Shown here: one piece after another, positions 52,216 to 58,670 of the stretch
How the letters are laid out: each line of letters opens with the position of its first letter
Numbering within the stretch: the first letter of the stretch is position 1
NCBI GenBank assembly: GCA_019748195.1
Contig: JAIEPW010000039.1
Span: forward strand, 1-58,670
Direction: 5' to 3'
From: Bryobacteraceae bacterium
GTDB lineage: Bacteria; Acidobacteriota; Terriglobia; Bryobacterales; Bryobacteraceae
DNA length: 58,670 bases
Notes under the pieces: model-generated
What the model was told of the DNA's origin: nothing
The model's input: the letters and a program-made list of their open reading frames with translations, nothing else
The model's database searches: none
Translations under genes and position numbers: made by a program

Positions 52216-52986
52216 ATGACGCGACAACTATTGACGGGATTGACGGCTGCCATGCTGCTGGCAGCGTGGGGATGCGCACCCAGAGAGACCTCCAAGTCGG
52301 CTCAGGATGCGGCCAGGGACGCGGTGGAAGCTGCTGATAAGGCGGCAGTTGCGGCCAAGGAGGCGGCGGATAACGCACGCCAGGCCCTGGACGCCGCGGC
52401 CTCCGAGAAGGCCCCACTGACGGAAACCGGCAGGACGGCGCCCGCGGGGAGGACGGTGCGCAATACCGCCCGCCCCGCCGTGCGGGGAGCCACTTCGGCG
52501 GTGATTCCATCGGGCACGACGCTGGTGGTGAGAACCACCTCCACACTGAGCACCAAGACCGCGCAAGCGGGCGAGACTTTCGTGGCCACTCTGGAACAGC
52601 CTCTGACCGCGGGTGGGCGAGTGCTCGCGCCGCGCGGCTCGCAGGTGACCGGCCGGGTAACCGGCGTGGATCCGGGCGGGCGCGTCAAGGGCCTGGCGAC
52701 CCTTAGCGTCGCGCTGGTAAGCCTGGACCTGCCCTCCGGCGGAGACCTGAAACTCTCCACCAGCACATACACCGCGCAAGCGAATGCGTCGAAAAAGAAA
52801 GACGCGGCTAAAATCGGCATCGGCGCAGGCGTCGGTGCGGCGATCGGAGCCATAGCCGGGGGCGGCAAGGGCGCGGCGATCGGCGCCGGCAGCGGAGCGG
52901 GCGCCGGTACCGGAGTGGTGCTGGCCACTCGCGGAGATCCGGCCGTCATCCCGGCCGAATCCGTCCTGCGCTTCCAGGTCCGCTAG
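52216..52986 (+). CDS. Lipoprotein with glycine-zipper domain
   Basis: The 256-aa protein has a lipoprotein signal peptide (lipobox AAWGC, Cys20). It then has an Ala-rich amphipathic segment (about 27-65, many AAD/AAK heptads), a beta domain (about 95-200; [36 protein letters not shown]) and a Gly-rich zipper ([17 protein letters not shown] onwards, about 210-240). Gly zippers insert into or span membranes. GGGAGAGG lies five bases before the ATG. The in-frame region upstream of 52216 has no signal-peptide character. Confidence 0.75.
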   Translation: MTRQLLTGLTAAMLLAAWGCAPRETSKSAQDAARDAVEAADKAAVAAKEAADNARQALDAAASEKAPLTETGRTAPAGRTVRNTARPAVRGATSAVIPSGTTLVVRTTSTLSTKTAQAGETFVATLEQPLTAGGRVLAPRGSQVTGRVTGVDPGGRVKGLATLSVALVSLDLPSGGDLKLSTSTYTAQANASKKKDAAKIGIGAGVGAAIGAIAGGGKGAAIGAGSGAGAGTGVVLATRGDPAVIPAESVLRFQVR

Positions 52987-53089
52987 GTTCCTGGCACTAA
53001 GGTCCGATTCCAAACGCGGCGACTTTGAGATACATTCATCCGCACGCGAGCGCGCGCCGGCCTCCGGCGCCGTTCGCGATGGAGGAAAA

Positions 53090-53827
53090 ATGTCTCTCAC
53101 CCAACGGGCGGTTGCCGAGATGCTTGGAACCTTTTGGCTTGTTTTCGGTGGATGCGGCAGCGCCGTTCTGGCCGCGGCGTTCCCGAACGTCGGTATCGGA
53201 CTTCTGGGGGTTTCGTTCGCCTTCGGGCTCACGGTGATGACCATGGCATATGCCATTGGGCATGTCTCGGGATGCCACCTGAATCCCGCCGTCAGCGTCG
53301 GGCTGGTGGTGGGGAAGCGGTTTGCGGCGCGGGAACTGCCGGCGTATATCGCCGCGCAGGTAGCCGGAGCCATCGCGGGCGCGGGCGTTCTCTATTTCAT
53401 CGCCAGTGGGAAGGCCGGTTTCGATCTCTCCGCTGGATTCGCTTCCAACGGTTACGATCTTCACTCTCCCGGCGGCTACTCGATGATGGCGGCGCTGGTT
53501 GCGGAAGTCGTACTGACCTTCATGTTCCTGATGATCATCCTCGGCTCGACAGATCGCCGCGCTCCGGCGGGCTTCGCGCCGATTCCGATCGGACTCGGGC
53601 TGACACTGATTCACCTGATCGGGATTCCGGTTACGAACCTCTCGGTGAACCCCGCCCGCTCCACCGGGCCCGCGCTCTTCGTGGGTGGCTGGGCCGTCGA
53701 GCAGTTGTGGCTGTTCTGGCTGGCGCCCATCGTCGGGGCAGCGATCGCCGGCATCGTGTACCCGATCGTAGCGGGCGAACCGCGGGCGGAGGTCACCAAG
53801 ACCGCCGCCGCGGCTTCGGCGCGGTAG
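53090..53827 (+). CDS. aqpZ: Aquaporin Z
   Basis: The 245-aa protein has six helices and two NPA loops: [11 protein letters not shown] (about 63-73) and [14 protein letters not shown]. The selectivity-filter residues around the second loop (an Arg after NPA) fit a water-selective AqpZ rather than a glycerol facilitator. A GGAGG lies about eight bases upstream of the ATG. The stop is followed by a hairpin shared with the convergent gene. Confidence 0.9.
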   Translation: MSLTQRAVAEMLGTFWLVFGGCGSAVLAAAFPNVGIGLLGVSFAFGLTVMTMAYAIGHVSGCHLNPAVSVGLVVGKRFAARELPAYIAAQVAGAIAGAGVLYFIASGKAGFDLSAGFASNGYDLHSPGGYSMMAALVAEVVLTFMFLMIILGSTDRRAPAGFAPIPIGLGLTLIHLIGIPVTNLSVNPARSTGPALFVGGWAVEQLWLFWLAPIVGAAIAGIVYPIVAGEPRAEVTKTAAAASAR

Positions 53828-53850
53828 GGCAAGTTGATCCCTGCGAGGAG

Positions 53851-53874
53851 GGGCGGTCCTAAGAGAGACCGCCC
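53851..53874. terminator. Bidirectional hairpin between aqpZ and the thioredoxin-fold gene
   Basis: GGGCGGTC (53851-53858) pairs with GACCGCCC (53867-53874) over an eight-base loop. The following bases are only moderately T-rich. It sits between two convergent stop codons and may terminate both. Confidence 0.6.
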
Positions 53875-53877
53875 ATT

Positions 53878-54384
53878 CTATTGCCCAAGCATCTCGATTG
53901 CGAGGTTGCGGATGTTTTTTTCGGCTTCCGTCTTGAAGAAGGCGTGATTGCCGGGAAACTGATGCCGCACCATTCCCGTGCGGTCGATGAACATCAGGAT
54001 GGGAACGAATGGGCGCTCGCCCTGCTTGATATCGCCGTACTTGTAAAACAGGTCCTCGGTCAGATTACCCACGGAGAAGGCGGGTCGGTAGCGGGAGACG
54101 AAAGCGTCGATGTTACTCTCCGGCTCCTCGATGGTGGCTGCCACCACAACCAGGCCTTTCTCCGCGAACTCCCGCTGCACGCGGGTGAGCATTTGCACGG
54201 CACTTTCGCAGTGTTTGCAAGTAGTTGCGATCATGCAGAACAGCACGACCTTGCCTTTCTGCTTCACCATCTCGAACTTCCGGCCCTTGGGCAGCGGGAT
54301 CACATAGCTGTCGGCCTTGCGGATGGTGGCTGCCGGCAGAAAAAGGCTGGCGGCGGCAAGAAGGAGCAGGGTGCGTCGAATCAT
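53878..54384 (-). CDS. Secreted thioredoxin-fold (TlpA/AhpC-TSA-like) protein
   Basis: The 168-aa protein has a signal peptide (MIRRTLLLLAAASLFLPA), then a thioredoxin fold with the redox pair Cys56-Cys59 (ATTCKHCES) and the cis-Pro-type loop in RPFVPILMFID. An extra Cys50 precedes the motif. A role in reducing or oxidising periplasmic thiols is likely. The ATG at 54384 is used; the extension upstream to 54471 reads into non-coding sequence. No cytochrome c maturation genes are adjacent. Confidence 0.8.
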   Translation of the reverse strand: MIRRTLLLLAAASLFLPAATIRKADSYVIPLPKGRKFEMVKQKGKVVLFCMIATTCKHCESAVQMLTRVQREFAEKGLVVVAATIEEPESNIDAFVSRYRPAFSVGNLTEDLFYKYGDIKQGERPFVPILMFIDRTGMVRHQFPGNHAFFKTEAEKNIRNLAIEMLGQ

Positions 54385-54559
54385 GTGTGAGCTGTCTTTT
54401 ATTTTAGCGTGGTGGCCGTGACTGCGAAATTTCGATGAGAAAAATTGCCCTTCGCGGCCACTATTAAGCAATCAGTAGAGTTCGTCCTCCGAACCACCGG
54501 GGCAGCCTGCGCTACGGCACTGCGGACGCGCAGAGAACAGGGTGCAGGCTGCCGCCGGA

Positions 54560-55627
54560 CTACTTGGGCTGAACTCGCGCGCCGGGCCGGATTTCGTCGG
54601 TCGCGCGAGCCACCAGAAGGTCGCCTTCGGCCAGCGCTCCCTGCACCTCCAGCCGGTCTCCGGCGGGTCCCACCTTGCGAACGTCCACCCATTCGGCGAT
54701 CCCGCCGCGAATCCGGATGACGAAAACGCGTTCCGTGGTGGTGACAACGGCGGAGGCAGGCACCGCGAAACCCGGGGGGCGGCGGCTGGGCCACTGCACC
54801 TCGGGGTACATTCCAGGGGCCAGCTTGCGATCGGCGTTGGCGACATCCAGTTCCACCGGCATGGTCCGCGTCCGCGGATCCACCACCGCCGGGTTGCGGG
54901 CCACGACGCCCTGAAAGTTCTGTCCAGGATAAGCAGGCACCGTGAAGCTCACCGCCGTACCCAGACGAACGCTGGCGGCCAGGGTCTCGGGGACGGCCAC
55001 CGCGAGCCGAAGCCGCTGGACTTGTTCCAGTCGCAGCAGGGGCGGTTCGCCGGGACCGGCCAGCGTTCCGGGATGCGCCATCCGGCGGGTGATCACGCCA
55101 TCAAACGGCGCGCGGATACCCAGGAAGGAGGCGAGCTCTTCCAGAGACTTGCGGCGCGCGCGCTCCGCCTCGATCGAGCGCTGCGAGGCCCCCAGTGCAG
55201 CTTTGGCGGCATCCACCGATTTCGCGGAGAGTTCGATTTCCGTGCGGGCAACCGCCCCGGGAGTAGCCGCGGCCTCGCGTAAGCGGGCAAGGGTCAGTTC
55301 CGCGGCCGCAAGCTTCGCCTCCGCCTCCGCCCTTCGAGCCTCCGCGGTCTCGATCTGCGATTGCGCCTGAGCAAGTTGCGCCTGCAATTCCGGCGCGGAC
55401 AACTCCACCAGAAGCTGGCCCTTGCGCACCACCGATCCCGTGTCGCAGTTCACGCTCTCGACAAATCCGCTGACGCGCGCCCGCAGATCCACCGTCTCAT
55501 ACGGGGCGATCTCTCCGGGGAGCGGAGTTTTCGCCGCGGCAGTCCGCGATTCCACCCGGACGACATCAACGGGAAGCTGCGCCCAGGCAGCGCCGCAGAG
55601 GAGCAACAGTGTAAGGATTCGAATCAC
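54560..55627 (-). CDS. RND efflux membrane-fusion (adaptor) protein
   Basis: The 355-aa protein has a signal peptide, an N-terminal lipoyl half-motif (YETVDLRARVSGFVESVNCDTGSVVRKGQLLVEL region), a long coiled-coil hairpin (about 75-170, Ala/Glu/Arg-rich), the second lipoyl half around IRAPFDGVITRRMAHPG, and beta-barrel and membrane-proximal domains (FTVPAYPGQNFQG onwards). It would couple the inner-membrane pump to an outer-membrane channel. The pump gene precedes it with a four-base overlap. No outer-membrane factor gene is seen within the window. Confidence 0.9.
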   Translation of the reverse strand: MIRILTLLLLCGAAWAQLPVDVVRVESRTAAAKTPLPGEIAPYETVDLRARVSGFVESVNCDTGSVVRKGQLLVELSAPELQAQLAQAQSQIETAEARRAEAEAKLAAAELTLARLREAAATPGAVARTEIELSAKSVDAAKAALGASQRSIEAERARRKSLEELASFLGIRAPFDGVITRRMAHPGTLAGPGEPPLLRLEQVQRLRLAVAVPETLAASVRLGTAVSFTVPAYPGQNFQGVVARNPAVVDPRTRTMPVELDVANADRKLAPGMYPEVQWPSRRPPGFAVPASAVVTTTERVFVIRIRGGIAEWVDVRKVGPAGDRLEVQGALAEGDLLVARATDEIRPGARVQPK

Positions 55628-58600
55628 GCCCGCACTCCCTCGTAATAGCGGCTCTCCGGATCGCGCGGATCGAGCGAGGGCGACCCCGCTCCGGCGTTTT
55701 GCCGCAGCAATGCGTACAGCGCAGGCACGATCGCCAGCGTGGCTACCGTCGCCAGGCTCAACCCGCCCAGTACCGCGCGTCCCAGCGGCGCCACCTGTTC
55801 GGTCCCCACAGCGATGGGCAGCATGCCTGCGAGCATCGCGAAAGCGGTCATCAGTACGGCGCGCACGCGCCCCCGGGCGCCGTTTGCCGCCGCATCCGCC
55901 GCCGGCGCCCCTTCCTTTCGCGATCGCTCAGCGAAGGAGACCAGAAGAATGGAATTCGCCACGCCGATTCCGATGGCCATGATCGCGCCCAGAAACGACT
56001 GCACGTTGAGCGTGGTTCCGGATAGCGCCAAGACCATCGCGGATCCGGCCAGCGCCGCCGGGACCGGCGCGAGAATCAGAACCGCCAGCCGGATTGACTG
56101 GAAATAGGCCGCCAGCAGCAACAACATGGCCGCCGTCGAAATCAAAACGCCCGTTCGAAGCTCGGCCAGCGTCAATTCGAGCGCCGGCGCCTGACCTCGG
56201 ATGGCGACAGTGGCTCCTCGCGGCGGCGCGCCGGCGGCATGAATCGCCGCGCGGATGGCCGGCACGACGTCGCCCAGAGGGCTCCCGTGGACATTCGCGG
56301 TAAGACTCACCACCCGCTGCATGTTGTAGCGCTCCACCGCGCCGGGGACCGTGCCTTCCCGGATCTCGGCGACTTCGCCGAGCAGCGGGTTCGTGGCGCC
56401 GCTTTTCATCACCGGCAACCCGGCGACATCCTCCGCGCTGGCCATCAGGTGCTGCGGGATCTCCACTTGAATCTGGAAGCCGTTGCCGCTGCCCGGATCG
56501 CGCCAGTAGTTGGGATCCAGGAACCGGCTGGAGGAAGTCGCCGCCACCAGGCTCCTGGCGACCTCGGCCGAAGTCAGGCCGTATTGCCCGGCGCGCTCGC
56601 GATCGATCCGCACATCCAATGCGGGGTAATCCAGAGGTTGGCTGTACGCCAAATCCCGAAGCTCCGCGATCTTGCGGAGCTCATGCTCCACCTTCGCCGC
56701 ATGCGCACGATTGTTGGCCATGTTCGGGCCCTGCACCGCGACCTCCACCGGCGTCGGTGAGCCGAAACTCATCACCTGGCTGATGATGTCGCCGGCCTCG
56801 AAACTGGCCTGAACGGCCGGCAGTTTCTCCGGAAGCCTCCGCCGGAGCTCTTCCCGCAGCGCTTCCCCGCGCAGCCGCGCCCCCGGCTTGACGGCGACCA
56901 GCAGGACCGCTTCCTGCGGACCGCTGGTCCACAGGTAGATGGTGTTGATGGGATAGCTGGCGGGCTGGACGCCGATGAAGGCCGTGCTGATCTCCACCTG
57001 GTCCTTGCCGGCGGTTTCCTCGATCACCTCCAGAGCCTTCCAGGCCATCAGTTCGGTCCGCTCGATTCGGGTTCCCGCGGGGCCTCGAAGCCGGAGCCGG
57101 AACTGGCCGCTGTCGCTGAGCGGGAAAAGTTCCACGCCCAGGCGCGGCAGCAGCAACAACAGAAGAGCGCCGCAGCCGAACACGTACAGACCCGCGGTGA
57201 CCCAGCGCCAGCGGATCGCGGCATTCAGATAACGCCCGTACAGCCCGATCATGCGCCCTTCGCCTCGCTGCCGGCCGTGGCGCATCAGCCACACGGAAAG
57301 AACCGGGACCAGCGTGCTCGATAGGACATAGGAGGAGATCATCGCGAAGCCCACCGCGAGTGACAGGGGCACGAACAACTGCCGCGCCGCGCCGGTCATG
57401 AAGAATCCAGGAAGAAAGACGGCCAGGACGGAAGTCATGGCGAGCAGCCGTGGCACGGCTGTCGTAGCCGCCGCGTCCAGGACGGCGCGAGCCCGGACCA
57501 CGCCCGCCGCCAGGTGGCTTTCGATGTTTTCGATCTCCACGGTCGCTTCGTCGACGAGCACGCCCACGGCCAGCGCGAGGCCGCCCAGGGTCATGATATT
57601 GATCGACTGGCCCGCGGCGTACAACCAGACCACCGCCGACAGCAGCGAGAACGGAATGGTGAGGATGACGATCAGCGCGCCGCGCCAATCCCGCAGGAAC
57701 AGGACCACCATCAGTCCGGTAAGAAGCGCGCTGAGCGCGGCTTCGTTGAGCAGCGATCGCAAGGCGGCCGTCACATACTTCGACTGATCGAAGGCGAGCG
57801 AGACCGTGACATCCTCCGGGCAAACCGCCTGCATCGCGGGCAGCGCCTGCCGGACGCGATGGATGACGTCCAGGGTGGAGGCGTCGGAACGCTTGGTCAC
57901 TTCGATGTACACCGTTCGCTTGCCGTTCACGTGCGCGTATCCGGTGACGATATCGGTTCCGATTTCCGCGGTAGCGATGTCGCGCAGGTATACCGAGGCT
58001 CCGCTGCCGGGACGCACCGGAGCTTCCAGCAATTCCGCGGGGTTCGCCGACACGGAGGCGTTCGTGGAAGCGATACGCGTAAGGTCACCGGTCCGCACAT
58101 TTCCGGAAGGAAGCACGGCGCTGGCGCGATTGACGGCGGCGATGGCCTCGTCGGGGGAAACGCGGTACTGGCGTAGCTTTGCGGGGTCCAAACGCACCAC
58201 CAGGGTCCGCTGGTTGCCTCCGAAGGGAGGCGGAGCGGATACGCCGGGCAGCGTGGCGAAAAGCGGGCGCACCTGATTGAGCGCGATGTTCTGCATCTCG
58301 CTGGGGCTCCGGCCGGCGGATGAGCTGAAGATCAACTGCCCCACCGGCACGGAACCCGCGTCATAACGCACGATAAACGGCGGCACGGCGCCGGGTGGCA
58401 TGAAGGCGCGGGAACGGTTGACGTAGCCCACCACTTGAGCCATCGCCTGGTTCATGTCGGCGCCCTCATGGAACACGAGCTTCATCAGCGACACGCCCTG
58501 GATGCTCTTCGACTCTACGTGCTCAATGCCTGTGATGTAGAGGAAGTGATACTCGTAGTAGTACGTGATGAATCCTTCCATCTGCGAGGGATCCATGCCG

Positions 58601-58670
58601 CCGTACGGCTGCGCCACATAGATCGCGGGCGAGCCGAGTTGCGGGAAAATGTCCACCGGAATACGGCGCA
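55624..58670 (-). CDS. RND-family efflux pump, 5' partial
   Basis: A pump of at least 1015 residues; the frame stays open to the right edge and reads RRIPVDIFPQLGSP at the visible start, so roughly 25-35 N-terminal residues lie outside. The twelve-helix RND pattern is clear, with two porter blocks (about 70-290 and 560-840), proton-relay region VLVDEATVEIENIESH in TM4 and PVPAALAGSAMVLALSG near the C-terminal helices. It resembles the HAE1/CzcA-like pumps that export hydrophobic compounds or metals; the TM4 DE..E pattern does not settle which. It is coupled to the adaptor gene by an ATGA overlap. Confidence 0.9.
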   Translation of the reverse strand, partial: RRIPVDIFPQLGSPAIYVAQPYGGMDPSQMEGFITYYYEYHFLYITGIEHVESKSIQGVSLMKLVFHEGADMNQAMAQVVGYVNRSRAFMPPGAVPPFIVRYDAGSVPVGQLIFSSSAGRSPSEMQNIALNQVRPLFATLPGVSAPPPFGGNQRTLVVRLDPAKLRQYRVSPDEAIAAVNRASAVLPSGNVRTGDLTRIASTNASVSANPAELLEAPVRPGSGASVYLRDIATAEIGTDIVTGYAHVNGKRTVYIEVTKRSDASTLDVIHRVRQALPAMQAVCPEDVTVSLAFDQSKYVTAALRSLLNEAALSALLTGLMVVLFLRDWRGALIVILTIPFSLLSAVVWLYAAGQSINIMTLGGLALAVGVLVDEATVEIENIESHLAAGVVRARAVLDAAATTAVPRLLAMTSVLAVFLPGFFMTGAARQLFVPLSLAVGFAMISSYVLSSTLVPVLSVWLMRHGRQRGEGRMIGLYGRYLNAAIRWRWVTAGLYVFGCGALLLLLLPRLGVELFPLSDSGQFRLRLRGPAGTRIERTELMAWKALEVIEETAGKDQVEISTAFIGVQPASYPINTIYLWTSGPQEAVLLVAVKPGARLRGEALREELRRRLPEKLPAVQASFEAGDIISQVMSFGSPTPVEVAVQGPNMANNRAHAAKVEHELRKIAELRDLAYSQPLDYPALDVRIDRERAGQYGLTSAEVARSLVAATSSSRFLDPNYWRDPGSGNGFQIQVEIPQHLMASAEDVAGLPVMKSGATNPLLGEVAEIREGTVPGAVERYNMQRVVSLTANVHGSPLGDVVPAIRAAIHAAGAPPRGATVAIRGQAPALELTLAELRTGVLISTAAMLLLLAAYFQSIRLAVLILAPVPAALAGSAMVLALSGTTLNVQSFLGAIMAIGIGVANSILLVSFAERSRKEGAPAADAAANGARGRVRAVLMTAFAMLAGMLPIAVGTEQVAPLGRAVLGGLSLATVATLAIVPALYALLRQNAGAGSPSLDPRDPESRYYEGVRA

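Overview
The window looks like a piece of chromosome from a soil-type Acidobacteriota, most likely the Bryobacterales / Candidatus Solibacter group. The pointers are: high GC throughout; a VWFA-related protein of the acidobacterial type; a TonB-dependent receptor that opens with a carboxypeptidase-like regulatory domain; TolB-like/TPR signalling proteins; and KDO synthesis (kdsB), which indicates a Gram-negative envelope. It is gene-dense. I see no rRNA, tRNA, CRISPR array, prophage or insertion sequence. The first gene is cut at its 5' end by the left edge, and an RND pump gene lacks its N-terminus at the right edge.

Layout. 1-3.3 kb: a coupled plus-strand operon of a GNAT-like protein, an enolase-superfamily N-acylamino-acid racemase, a DMT exporter and an SDR. 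Its content fits N-succinylation and racemisation of D-amino acids. 3.3-9.9 kb: a hybrid histidine kinase, a glycosyltransferase, a TolB-like/TPR membrane protein and a methyltransferase. 10-14 kb: a secreted protein of three tandem Rid-fold units, an orphan Flp pilin with a clear terminator, a GT39-type membrane glycosyltransferase and a TPR protein. 14-19.3 kb: histidine ammonia-lyase, mqnD (futalosine menaquinone route), small envelope proteins, pyrophosphatase and a VapBC module. 19.3-24.6 kb: a LysR regulator divergent from leuABCD. 24.6-30.3 kb: DUF1579, a DksA-type zinc protein, a TonB receptor, a CoA-transferase and an HSD10-like dehydrogenase.

30.3-36 kb is a lipid-modification locus. 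Desaturase, flavin oxidoreductase, DUF1365 and cyclopropane synthase overlap head to tail. They lie divergent from a second, shorter Cfa-family methyltransferase and DUF2062. 36-39.6 kb is a minus operon of a GT2 glycosyltransferase, two methyltransferases and a secreted glutaminyl cyclase. 39.6-45.7 kb: a RodZ-like protein, VWFA protein, kdsB, pyrG and lactate permease. 45.6-52 kb: a Gld-like ABC exporter (ATPase, permease, GldG, DUF4340) translationally fused to NAD salvage genes pncB-pncA. 52-58.7 kb: a glycine-zipper lipoprotein, aquaporin, a thioredoxin-fold protein and an RND/adaptor efflux pair.

Two architectural themes recur. First, many transcription-unit starts have a TANNNT box 5-13 bases before the start codon and no Shine-Dalgarno, which suggests leaderless or near-leaderless mRNAs. 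Second, nine of eleven convergent gene pairs have 3' ends that abut or overlap, sometimes sharing a CTAG as stop codon on both strands. The two pairs that leave room carry hairpins.
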